A DNA stretch of 64,000 bases from Peronospora farinosa (Eukaryota > Oomycota > Peronosporomycetes > Peronosporales > Peronosporaceae). A model generated the notes under the pieces. That model was not told where the DNA came from. It saw only the letters and a program-made list of their open reading frames with translations, and ran no database searches. Of the stretch, positions 45,696 to 56,500 are shown one piece after another. A program made the position numbers and the translations under genes. Every line of letters starts with the position of its first letter. The stretch's first letter is position 1. Location: assembly GCA_947646735.1 (NCBI GenBank), contig CANTFK010000991.1, positions 434,001 to 498,000 on the forward strand, written 5' to 3'.

Positions 45696-46313
45696 TCAAG
45701 GTCGCCTCATTTGACGCTGATCTCCAATTTTTAACCAATTAAAGACGTTAAACGAAGCATAAACTGGAACATATCCCTGACGGTCCTTTGTCTTCACATC
45801 TTGAAGATAAATGTCAGTCGCAAGACTTGACTCTCGAGATTTAAACCCTTCGCTCCATAGCAAAGTTCTACGCCTGCTCTGAAATGCAGCAGGGTAGGCA
45901 GCAGCGAGCAGATGGGCGTAATCGCCGCTCCTTTTGGGTAAAATCTGCGTTAATGGATGAGGGCGAGAACAAACGCTTTTTATTAAAAGGATGTTACCCC
46001 ACTTTTTGTGAAGCAGAAGCTTCACATCCTCTTTAATTGAGGGGATCCTCAAATAGTCTCGACGTTTGGTAACCGGTTTACGCTCTGCACGTCGACGAAC
46101 CAGATGGTTACCGCCTATGAGAAGGAGCACCAAATGCACCTCCTTTGCTAGATGCAGACGGACAAGCAAGAGCAGCGTGGCACGAATTAACTGGGGCAAT
46201 TCACCACTTAAGATATCTCTAGCACGCCGTATAGAGAATCGCATCAAGGTATGCGATTTCATTCGGGGCAGGAGATAATCTGCGAACACATCGGATGTTT
46301 CTTGTGAGCGCAA
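45696..46313 (-). CDS. Unidentified ORF, 205 aa
   Basis: Open frame of Leu-, Arg- and Lys-rich sequence with no family motif that I recognise. An AG preceded by a T-rich tract lies just upstream near 46300, so it may be an exon. A separate minus-strand ORF at 46598-46822 (74 codons, containing QSDEEDPSFIVDYNKSA) ends near a GTGAGT, but the phases of the two do not join. It could be a host gene remnant caught between transposons. Low confidence that it is functional. Confidence 0.3.
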   Translation of the reverse strand: MRSQETSDVFADYLLPRMKSHTLMRFSIRRARDILSGELPQLIRATLLLLVRLHLAKEVHLVLLLIGGNHLVRRRAERKPVTKRRDYLRIPSIKEDVKLLLHKKWGNILLIKSVCSRPHPLTQILPKRSGDYAHLLAAAYPAAFQSRRRTLLWSEGFKSRESSLATDIYLQDVKTKDRQGYVPVYASFNVFNWLKIGDQRQMRRP

Positions 46314-47113
46314 AACGATAAAAATGTGGAAATGTGACCTAATAATTTACTCTCTTGCTTCCATAATGGAAGGACGTAAAGGAATATATTTGTGTCGATA
46401 TCAACACGCTCTAGGAGCAACGCAATACAAGCTTAACCATTTGAAAGTTGGTGGCATTTAAAAATATGCCACAAATCACGTAGTCGCTCTCGCGACGGCG
46501 CTCTTTTGACAACGGTTGAGATGCAGCTGCTCCCATATGGGCAGCGCGCTCAGTACTAGTCGCTGCGCTCAATGGCGCAGGTATTGAAGCTTAATACTCA
46601 CTTTGTGAAATCAAGGAAGCGTTCATAGAGTATGCGCCTCACCAATAGTAGACGAATGCCCAACGCACTGTGCTCATCACCACTATGTGACGATGGCAGT
46701 GGCGCGCTCTTATTGTAGTCCACAATGAAAGATGGATCCTCCTCATCACTTTGTAAGTAGGATGGATCGCTGTGCTCTGTTGACAGTACGACATGAAAAT
46801 GTCGGCATTGCAACAAATTCACTAAGCGACGGCGGCGAATTTTCGTGGCACGTGCTCTTAATCATTTTGCGCAAATTATGGATTACACTCGAAAGAACGT
46901 CATTTTACGGCCCAGATGCCCACTAGATGGCGCATCATGGCACTCATTGAGTATCATCAGCTTGAGATCTGTTTCATGAAGGACATACGTTCTCAAGGAT
47001 CACAGGGTGACAGCGAATGTCATAACAGTTCATCACTGTATCCAAAGCCATTTATTCGCTTTCAGGTGTGTCGATAGTGTCCACTAAATGATCCAACAGC
47101 AGGCGACAATGTT
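46314..47113. other. Non-transposon stretch, no clear gene
   Basis: About 800 bp between the unidentified ORF and the right LTR. The only candidate is the 74-codon minus-strand ORF at 46598-46822. It shows no transposon motifs and may be host sequence. Confidence 0.4.
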
Positions 47114-47944
47114 TGTGGTGGAGTGGATTCTTAAGCAACGTGAGAGAACCACAAACACACACAGCACCGGACTGCCGACTTACGGAGGGGGTACCCCAAT
47201 ACCGTGTCGCTTCAACCTTGAGTCTCACCTTCTTTACCCGTCGGCTTGGCTGGTCTTGCTCCTCGTTAGATGCAGAAGACTTAACGACTTGGTCTTGTAT
47301 GGAGGGACTTGTGAGCCCACGAGTGGATATACTTCACTCGGGACCAGGGTTTCTTGGTCTCAATCGACTGGGTCGAGAGCAATGCACCTGGTACTATGTA
47401 CCCCTTTCGATGTCTAACTGTTTCTTGGTCCTTGGACCCCTTTCTCTTGTTCCCCGTAGGGAAACCGCTTCCTGTAGCGGGTGTTGGGTGTTTTGACACT
47501 TACTTGACACCTCAGGCCAACTATCCTGAGACTCAACTTGTGTAGCTTGAGCCGTCTAACACCTACTGACGTCGGGGGGGGGCAAAAGGTATCCCGTCCG
47601 GAAGAGGTGTAGCGACGTAGAATCTTGGAAGGGGCGCTTGGAGCCTCCACGTGTAAAGTAAATTCGAGTGTGTCTATTTATCTTATACTTTGTATGTTCT
47701 TTCTTGCGTAACCCTGCCCTTCGCCCTGGATAGTGTCACGTGTCGACGCTTGGAGGGAAACTGGCTCTTTGGTACCTGTACTTTCTGTAACCTTCGGGGT
47801 TCTGTGTACCGTTTCTGCACCCTCTGGCATTGGGCCCTGGTACCCTGGGACCTTGTACCCTGGGCTCCTGCACCCTGGGCCCTTGGACCTTAGGGACCTT
47901 GAACCTTGGGGCCTGTACCGGCTCTGCATAGTTGGGTCCTTACA
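47114..47944 (-). repeat. 831-bp LTR, inverted copy
   Basis: Reverse complement of the LTR at 37181-38012, joined to the same position of the decayed gypsy element. Past its inner end the sequence is not a primer-binding site or gag, so here the LTR stands alone. Confidence 0.75.
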
Positions 47945-48099
47945 TTCTTCATGATGCTGGGGCCTGGTATGAAGTTGAGGATCTGCGAGGCCGTGTTGTT
48001 GTCAATCCCTCTAGGTAGTGACCAAAGACTCTCTTGCCCCCGGTTCATATATCTCTTTGTGCCCTAATTTCCTTGGCACTTCTCCACATGTTCGTCCTG

Positions 48100-51000
48100 A
48101 CTGTATCACTCCTTAATATCGGGTGCCATTGAGCTCGTCACATGGTAGGCCATCATGGCTGCCAATGTTGACGACTCGACTTGTACCTTAGCACGAGACA
48201 CACTTTCCTGGTGACTTGCCTCGAAATATGGTCTGCGCGATAAAGCGTCAGCCAAGACATTCGACTTACCTGGCTTATATTCAACTTTTAAATTAAATTC
48301 AGAGAAGAATGTTAGCCATCTCTCCAGCGATGCGATGAAGTTATAGCGGTCCACAGTGATGCGTGATCCGTATAAGCCACAAATGGTCGGTACCCAAGAG
48401 GTGCACACGAAACTTTACAAGAGCATACTTAATTGAAAGTAGCTCCTTGCCATGCACAGGGTAATCCAGCTCTGCGGCTTTCAAAGCCGAGACTGATACG
48501 AAATCACACGGTCAACGCCGTTGTCATCCTTCTTCATGAGCGCGCTGCCGATTGCAAAATTGCTTGCATCGCAGACGAAGCTAGAAGGCAAATACGCGTC
48601 TGGCAATGCCAAGATCGGTGCCTCTACAAGAGATTGTTTCACTGATGTGAACGCATCTACTTGCTCCTTTGACCAAGCCCATTCTGCATCATTGGCTTAG
48701 TCCGCTCCGCATAACTCTTGCTATACTTATGAAAGTAATTAGAGTCCAAGGGATTTGCGCAGATCCTTCACTTGTCGTTAAAGTGTTCATTCCTTGATAG
48801 CCTTCATCTTTTCTGTATCTGCTCGTACACCTTGTGTACCCATTATGCAGCATAGCACAGGTGTCTTGGGGACCCCTATGACGCACCTTTGCAAGTTAAC
48901 GTACAATTTTGCGTCACCCAGAGTCTGCCAAACAGCGTCTAAAGGACGCTTGTGCGACTCTATTGCGCTCAGACCGTCCTCAGCTCTACTATGCACGAAT
49001 ACGTCGTCAAAGTAATGGGGTGCGTAGGCACGGTGCTGACGCATCACGTGAGTCACCACTCGGTTGAATGTTGCCAGAGCATTTTTCAACCCTTGTGGCA
49101 TCACAAGCCACTCCCACAGCATATGCTTACTGCCGTTTTAGCTACATCCAGTGTCTCTCATGAGAACTTGATAGTAGCTATCCCTTAATTCAACGCGGAA
49201 AAGATAGTTAACTTTCCCATGGAGTTCAACAAGAAATCTTCTCCTCGGGATCGGCATTTGCGCCGGAATGGTGGTCGTGTTCAGCTTGTTATAGGCATGA
49301 ACCGCGCACCATCCACCTGTTGCTTTAAGCACACAGAAGGTCGGGATGCAGTGAGGCGACTTGCTCTCACGTACGTCTCCCGACTTAGCTCGCTTGTCGA
49401 AGAACTCATCGATTTAATCGACTTGTTCCTTCGGCAACGTCATTGCCTGGTCACACAATACTTGGTGCCAGGTTACAGGTTCCAGGTCAATCTTGTGCCT
49501 GATTCCCCTATCGGCCGGTAGGCGGCTCGGCACTTCTGTTGGAAACACATCACGGTGTTATTACAGAACATCATAAAACGGGCTTTCCTTCAAGGCATCC
49601 CAGCCTTGAGAAGCAAATTGCTTCTTCTTGTCGGTTTTCAAGACGCTCTCGTCCATTGTGGACGACGAGCAACAGTCCACCACGTTCTATTCTGGAACTG
49701 GTGCGACTATCTCGTGGATCTTTCCTTCCTTTAGTTCGGACAGGAACAGATCCCACGTCATCTCCGAGAGATTTACTATCTCCTCGGCAGATGCCAAGAC
49801 AAGTTGGAGCACCTCAAGTGAGGATGCCTCCGGCATTGTGTCTTCGACGGCCTCGAACAACTCGTTCGTAGGTCCGTCCTCTTGGACCGAGACTGATCCA
49901 AGGGTCACTCGTTTCGACGTGCCCTTCATCGTCTTAATACGTCTGGTGCTCGATGCTCGAGTCACCACGACCTTTGACCTGGAAGAAGGTGTCGTTGCTG
50001 TTATATCCAACGCACTCCTTCCAACCGCACCATACTCATGACTCTATGCCGGTTCTTGTGGCGCTTGACTTCATGTCAGCCCACCATCAACTTCCACAGG
50101 CTCTCGGCTCTGTGCAGGACTATTGGACGCATGACTACCTGTCATCGCCCCATTCACTACACCAGTCTTTTCGACCTGGGTCGGAATATGTGTCACCTGG
50201 CTTTCCGCCAGTGCACTTCCAACTACACCACTCCTTTCGAGCTAGGTAGTTCCTGGTGCCGATTGACACACCGTCATCGCACCCTCGACTGTATTGGACA
50301 CAGCATCAGCCACATAAGCCTCTCGCAGGAGCACATCTTTCCAGTGTCTTGCGTAGAGTTAGCGACTGTGCGTGTACGCCAGTCAATCCATGGCTGCTAT
50401 TTAGCCAACCAAGGCATGCCTCGGATGAGGTCATACGGACTTTCCATACCTAGCACTGTGAACTTCTCTGTACAATAGAAGTCACTGAATCTGAAGGCGA
50501 GTTCAACTTGAAATCCCTCTGATTTAACGAGCGCGCCGTTAGCTAAACGAACGATCGCCTCTTCTCGCTTGCCATCCTGGCAAAGCGACTCATGAGCTCT
50601 CCGGACTCTTTTTCAAAGCCGCGAGTTTCACAAAGTTTTGTGATGCACCCGAATTAACGAGAAGGGTCTCACTTGGTCATAGCCTCGTATTCGAGCGCTA
50701 TGGACCAAAAGGGTTGAGGTCCGACCTTCTGGTACCTCAGCGGCTATGCTAACCATTTGTTCAATCACTCTGAGCTTAGGAATAGCTTCAGAGTCCAGAA
50801 CAGAGGGGCACCCCGCCCATACTGCGCACCTGCATTTCTTGACTTATCGGGGGTCGAATTTAAACCCGTGCAACGTGCACGGTTTTTCGAACCACCCTTT
50901 GGATTGGGAGACTTTTCGCTGGAAGCCTTGGCCCCAGCAGCAAGTTTGGCATTGCAGCGAGCCATCATATAGCCTCACTTGCCGCACCTGCAGCAGATAA

Positions 51001-51860
51001 CATCTGCATTACCTAACTCCATAGGAGTGACATCCGACTTCTCGGACGACGGCCTGTGATAGGCTGTCGCCGAGGCACTGTTGTAGGATTTCTCCTTAAC
51101 CATGGCAATGTCAATTGCCTCTTCCATCGTCTTTGGCACTTTTTTAAAAAGGGCCTGACGCGATGGGCTGCGCCGTAGTCCATTCATGAACGTGGCCACC
51201 TTGATACGTTTCGGTATCGGCCCCCCATTAATAAACGCCGACAGCGAACGCATCTCCTGCACATACTCTTGCAGAGAACTTTCGCTTGTCGTGCTCCAAA
51301 GAAGCGCGCCTGAAATTATACTTCATTTATAGGCGGCTGATACATGGCGCGAATCTTTGCCTTAAAGATCTTTTATGATGGAAACGCATCGTAGTTTGTC
51401 ATAAGCGCAGAATAAGCCCACTCTGACGCTTTGCCACGCAAATTTGACATGGCATACGACACCATCCTCGTGTCGTCTTCGATGAGCTTCACTATACCGC
51501 ATTGCTCCACGGCTAAAAGCCAGTGGACAATCGTATGTGGGCAGTCCCATTAAACTTCGTAGCGTCCATTCGAATGGTCCTTGGCTGATTAGACCGGGAC
51601 GAGAGCGTCTTAACAGTTCTGTTGAGTGCCTCATTCCGAGCTTGCTCACGCAAAAGCTCATCTTTAGCCTTACTGATGGAGTTAGCCATGGCTTAGCTGT
51701 TTGCTCGGACACTATTCTACGCTGTCCGAGCCAACCGCCTCGAATTGCTCTAACTGAGCAACATGTTGCTCATGAGAACAATTCAAGAGGTTGGTCAGGG
51801 CTTTTTTACAAAGTCCCTGCGCCAAGGGCTCATCCACCTCCCTATAATGTTGGGAGAGAT
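48100..51860 (-). pseudogene. Decayed gypsy gag-pol (right copy)
   Basis: Gag lies at about 51860-50970, with a zinc knuckle start and NADVICCRCGK. The protease region is at 50.8-50.4 kb (present here, missing on the left), RT at 49.6-48.7 kb with FDDVFVHSR, and RNase H at 48.66-48.1 kb. The same disabling stops as in the left copy occur in the inner half. Confidence 0.87.
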
Positions 51861-52070
51861 GAGATATATCACCTTAATCTACGTTAAATGACATCCTTAC
51901 CCACACGTACGCTCAAAGAGACAGGTACACTAGTGTTACCAAGTGGTGATGGGCGCTTCTACGAAGTTGCCTCGTGCTACTTAACAAACACCTTCAGCAC
52001 AAGAGAGGAGGCGGTTAGACCGTCTTGCCTTTGCGTTTGGTGATATGGTGCTGGTCGACGCCGAAGCGCT

Positions 52071-52090
52071 GTAATAGGCACTACCCAGCT
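52071..52090 (+). repeat. Left flank piece of a third decayed gypsy copy
   Basis: Ends ACTACCCAGCT, matching TTACCCAGCT near 34.88 kb. Its continuation is found beyond the intact gypsy element at 59784. Confidence 0.4.
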
Positions 52091-52432
52091 TGTAATGGGC
52101 TACATTACACATATAGCATTAACACAAATAAACAATTACATATGTAGGCAGGTGCTGTGCCCGAATAGCGGGCACAGCGTGGTAATTTATTATTGGTTTA
52201 TTATTGGGCCTAAAGTCCCCAATATGGACCAATGATAAATCAACCTGAAATTGTGTGGTTCCCGAAAGGCGGGAACACTGTCGTATTTATTACGACTAAA
52301 ATCTTCGTAATTAGTACGAATTAAAACCAAAATAAAAATCAGAGTTAAATTTACTTAATACCTAATACTTAAGCTTAAGTCTTCCTCGAGCGCGCGTGTA
52401 AGCTAGTGACGGTACGTTCTAGCCCCGTTACA
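52091..52432 (+). repeat. 5' LTR, hairpin chain
   Basis: Starts TGTAATGGGC and ends CCCCGTTACA. Inverted repeats follow each other: TGTAATG/CATTACA (52091-52109), GCTGTGCCCG/CGGGCACAGC (52154-52178), a 13-bp stem GGTTTATTATTGG with CCAATGATAAATC, GTTCCCG/CGGGAAC, GTCGTA/TACGAC, TTCGTA/TACGAA and ACTTAAGCTTAAGT. Confidence 0.93.
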
Positions 52433-52434
52433 CC

Positions 52435-52452
52435 TGGTAGCACTTTGTAGTC
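52435..52452 (+). promoter_or_regulatory. Primer-binding site of the intact gypsy element
   Basis: TGGTAGCACTTTG begins two bases after the LTR; its complement would end a tRNA in CCA. The tRNA species was not identified. Position and the TGG start are the evidence. Confidence 0.55.
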
Positions 52453-52458
52453 CTTCCT

Positions 52459-53508
52459 ATGCCCGAGTTTGGGATGAGCGAATCGTCGTACTTTGACGCT
52501 TTAGATTTATTTCTGGAGCACGCGACCTTCCCCCATCTTACTGGTGTTGAGTGGGATGCCCTTAATCGCCTCGCGGCGATATCGGGAGAGGCATTCGTCG
52601 CGTCGCTGATGAGATCAGCGACCCCTGACGCGAAACGTCTCGCCATACATGAGTTTATGGCACGCGAGCTCGCCGAATCCAACCGGCGAGGCTTAACTCC
52701 CTCGCGCCCTTCACGTAATGAGGCCGTGAAGATGGAAACCTCCTCCTACTCTGGAGAAGGTAAGGACCGGTTATCGCTGAACCGGTGGTTCCGAGAAGTT
52801 GATATCGCCATCGCCTCGAGACTTCTTGAGGCTCCACAGGCGAAGGTCAACTTTCTTCTTTCCCGCCTCACCGGTAAGGCCAAGGAGTGGGCCCTTGGTA
52901 AACTCGTTGTGGACGAGCACGCATTTCCCACCTTGGATACCATCCAGGACGATCTCCGTCTTGCCTTTGAGCCACCACAAGAGGAGAAACTGGTGCGATC
53001 AAGATTCCTGTCGATGCGACAGGGTAAAATGGCGATGCGCGACTACGTACAGATGGCTAGGCATCTGGCGTCGTGTATTATCACGCACCCCATGGACATG
53101 TACACACAGGTGAATGTCTTTGTGGATGGTATGCGTGAGGGGCAGACCCGCTTATCGCTGGAGCGCGCCGAGCCTGCCACATTGGAGGAGGCATTCGCCA
53201 TCGCACTCCGTGAAGACTTTAGGGTCACAAAGGCCTATGCCAAACCCTCGGTCGTCAGCGTTCCCCGGCCTTCTGGCCCAGAACCTATGGAGATCGACGT
53301 TATTGAGTCGTCGGGTGACCGGCGACGTGTCTTTCATCATAAAGGTGACGCTCGCACCGGGCGTCCAATGGTTTGCTTTCGTTGTCTCAAGCCAGGACAT
53401 CGCGCGGCAGAGTGCCGTGCGCCAGCCCCATTATCGGTGCAAGTAGTGGACGCCCATCATGAGGGTGCTGTACCGGCCGCACGTCCAAAAAACGGTCGGG
53501 ACCAGTAG
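52459..53508 (+). CDS. Gypsy gag protein
   Basis: Encodes 349 aa, the structural protein that forms the retroelement particle. The gag core spans residues about 95-260 ([43 protein letters not shown]). A CCHC zinc knuckle [14 protein letters not shown] near residues 306-319 should bind the RNA genome. The ATG is the first after the primer-binding site. The last codons overlap the pol frame and contain the slippery AAAAAAC. It is paralogous to the gag at 60352. Confidence 0.92.
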   Translation: MPEFGMSESSYFDALDLFLEHATFPHLTGVEWDALNRLAAISGEAFVASLMRSATPDAKRLAIHEFMARELAESNRRGLTPSRPSRNEAVKMETSSYSGEGKDRLSLNRWFREVDIAIASRLLEAPQAKVNFLLSRLTGKAKEWALGKLVVDEHAFPTLDTIQDDLRLAFEPPQEEKLVRSRFLSMRQGKMAMRDYVQMARHLASCIITHPMDMYTQVNVFVDGMREGQTRLSLERAEPATLEEAFAIALREDFRVTKAYAKPSVVSVPRPSGPEPMEIDVIESSGDRRRVFHHKGDARTGRPMVCFRCLKPGHRAAECRAPAPLSVQVVDAHHEGAVPAARPKNGRDQ

Positions 53509-53528
53509 GTGCAGGGCGCCCTACTGGT
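53487..53528 (+). promoter_or_regulatory. Gag-pol -1 ribosomal frameshift signal
   Basis: Slippery heptamer A AAA AAC (53487-53493, in gag phase), a 7-nt spacer, then a perfect 9-bp hairpin ACCAGTAGG (53501-53509) with CCTACTGGT (53520-53528). The shift moves ribosomes from gag phase exactly into the pol frame, which is open from 53463. The gag stop lies in the stem. Confidence 0.85.
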
Positions 53529-56500
53529 TGGAACGGAGGTCCGGGTCCCCCGGTGGCAGCCCAACCTTCCAGTCCTCCTGCGCTACGCGCACGGTTAAAT
53601 GCCACCACTACGAGTGGTGATTCACGTCTGATTATTGTCAGTTTACATGTCGCCGGCGTCCGGCGACCTCTGCGAGCACTCCTGGACTCAGGAGCAACAA
53701 ACAATTTCTTTCGTGAATCTTGTTTGTCGATGCTGCCTCCCAGCATTCAGGTCCTTGAGGGACCTGGCCAAGTCGTCGTCAAGTTGGCTGACGGGAAACC
53801 ACACCGCGTATCGCGGCGCGAAGTGTCGTTGCCGTATACGTTTGATGGCTTTCGCAGTAATGATGATTTCTTGGTGATCGCGATGAATTATGCATTCGAT
53901 TGCATACTGGGCATGCCATGGTTGGCACGTTATAAGCCCCAGATCGACTGGTTAGCCAGATCAGTGAGACGTCGACGCAAGTTCGATGTCAGTGAAGTGT
54001 TTACCCATCTCTTGGTATCTCCAAGTGACTGGCCAAACGTCACAGTCGTGGATCGCGATTCCACGACGTTGGCGGTGCACAGAGCGAGCGATGGCCCTCT
54101 CTGCACTGCTTGTGCTGTTCTTCGGGACACAAGTGACAGTGACTCCTCGCTACAGAGCGAAGAGGACGACGAGGACGACGCGGTCGAACAGGGGTTCCCG
54201 CGCGTCATTAATGCGGTTGAACAGGGGTTCCCGCACGTGAATGCAGTGGTTGAACCGGGGTTCCCATCTGCACCTATTGTGGTCGAGCAGGGGCTCCCAC
54301 AAGGGCATTGTGGCGACGAGCAAGAGCTCGCCAGCGAGTGTGACGTGGACGGACAGGAGTCCTCACGCGAGAGCATGATGGTCGAACCGGGGTTCCCATC
54401 ATCACCCACTGTGGTCGAACCGAGGTTCCCACATGGGCATATTGTGGTCGAGCAGGGGCTCCCACACGAGTACAACGTGGACGGACAGGAGTCCCCACGC
54501 GAGAGCATGATGGTCGAACCGGGGTTCCCATCATCACCCACTGTGGTCGAACCGAGGTTCCCACATGGGCATACTGTGGTTGAGCAGGGGCTCCCACGCG
54601 GGTTTACGGCGGCCGAGCAGGAGCTCCCGCATCAAGTGTCGACGGTCGAGTTTGGGGTACTCCCGTCCAGTGTTTCCGGCATCTTGGATGACGACATCCA
54701 GTGCCTAGAGGGGGGTGATGGTTTATCACCTGACTGCGGTTCGCCAGCTTCGAGTAGTGACTCGAAGCACGATGGGGACAACAGCACCGAGAATTTAGCG
54801 TTGGAATGTGTCCACGCTATCGTGTACGTGGAAGGGAGTCCACAAAGGCGCCAATATATCGAGGTCGAGAGTCCTCCTCGTAATGCGTCTTCCATTACAA
54901 GTCTTCCAGGGCTTTCCTGGAAGCATTTCCTACGTGACCTTAAGGGAGGCACTGTGGAACAAGTGTGTCTAATCACCAACGAGGTGGTTACCGTGGCAAA
55001 CGAGGAGCATATGGCGCGTCCTCAAAGCGCTGAGCCGAAGTCTGCGCGTGAAGAAAGGTTTGCATCACAGTCATGGGAGGCCCTGCGAGAGTCTGGTAAC
55101 CCCGTCTACGACATTGCTCGTGAGTATGCAGACGTGTTCCCGGACAAGATCCCGGCTGAACTTCCTGCGGACCGCGGTGTTCGGCACGAGATTGATCTCG
55201 TGCCAGGGTCGAAGTATTGTGTGACACGGCAGTGGCCGTTGCCTCGAGATCAAGTCGAAGCTATTGACGCATTCTTTGAAGGCCGCCGCAAAGCGGGTCA
55301 TGTGCGGGAGAGTATCTCACCACATTCGAGTCCAACCTTCTGCGTGAAGAAGGCTACGGGAGGCTGGCGGATAGTGCATGCGTTCAATAAGTTGAATGAT
55401 GCCACTATTCCTGCGCAAACGCCAATTCCCAGGAAGGACATGGTGCTGAATTCCATGTCAGGTAGTGTCATCTTCAGTGCCATCGACTTGACCGATGGCT
55501 TTTACCAGATTTTGATGCGCCCGAGCGATATCCCACTCACCGCGGTGAGCACCCCGAGTGGCATGTTATGGGAGTGGCTGGTTATGCCACAAGGGTTGAA
55601 GAACGCTCCGGCCACTTTCAATCGCATGGTGTCTCAAGTGTTGAGACCTCTTCGGAACTTTGCCCCAAGTTATTTTGACGATATCTTCGTCCATAGTCGC
55701 GCCGAGGGCAACCTCAACGATGTCCAAGTTCACCTTCAACACCTGAAGCAAGTGTTTCAAGTTATGCGGGACAACAAGTTGTACGCGAATCTCAAGAAGT
55801 GTGTCTTTTGTGCACCGGAGATTCCGGTGTTAGGTTGCTATGTGAGTAAATCGGGAGTTCGAGCTGATCCAGAGAAGGTGTCGTCCATCTGTTCTTGGCC
55901 CACGCCCAAGAACCCTACGGAGTTGCGCCAGTGGCTCGGCTTGGCTAATTATTTGCACAAGTATACGAAGGATTATGCTGGTTCTATCCAGCCTTTGTCG
56001 TCACTCTTGAAGAAAGACGCCACGTGGTTGTGGCGTCCCGAGCACCAAGCAGCCTTCGAAGCAGTAAAGAAGAGCCTAGCGTCAGCGCCAGTCCTGGTCC
56101 TACCAGACGATTCCAAGCCGTTCCACGTGGTTTGCGACGCCAGTGATTTTGCAATCGGTTGTGCCCTCATGCAATTTGATGATGAGGGCCGTGAACGAGT
56201 CGTGAGTTATCAGTCGCGACAGATGAAGCCAGCTGAGAAGAACTATCCGGTTCACGACAAGGAGTTATTAGCGATGCGCTATGCACTCATCAAGTTTCGC
56301 GTGCATCTCCTTGGTGAAAGTACGTTTGCTTTGTACACCGATCATGCATCGCTGCGCACAGCGATGAAGAGCCCACACCTGTCCCAACGGATGGCACGAT
56401 GGCTCTCATTCTTCTCTGAGTACAACTTCGTCGTGCATTACAAGCCAGGCAAGACCAATATTCTCGCTGACGCCTTGTCACGACGTCCCGACTACGATCC

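Larger units (their letters stand above)
47114..52070. repeat. Right arm of the large inverted repeat
   Basis: Inverted copy of about 33350-38012. The RT and RNase H segment encodes the same broken peptides as the left arm (for example the 111-codon RT fragment at 48787-49122). The outer end is diverged but recognisable to about 52070, next to the intact gypsy element. Confidence 0.9.

Noticed and set aside
36003..49122. Two independent insertions of the same gypsy element in opposite orientation
   Set aside because: Both copies share the same stops, frameshifts and LTR junction at 37181/47944, which independent insertions would not; a segmental inverted duplication fits better.
53930..54597. 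Minus-strand ORFs opposite the VEQGFP linker
   Set aside because: They arise from the periodic repeat on the sense strand; the sense frame is continuous with protease and RT.
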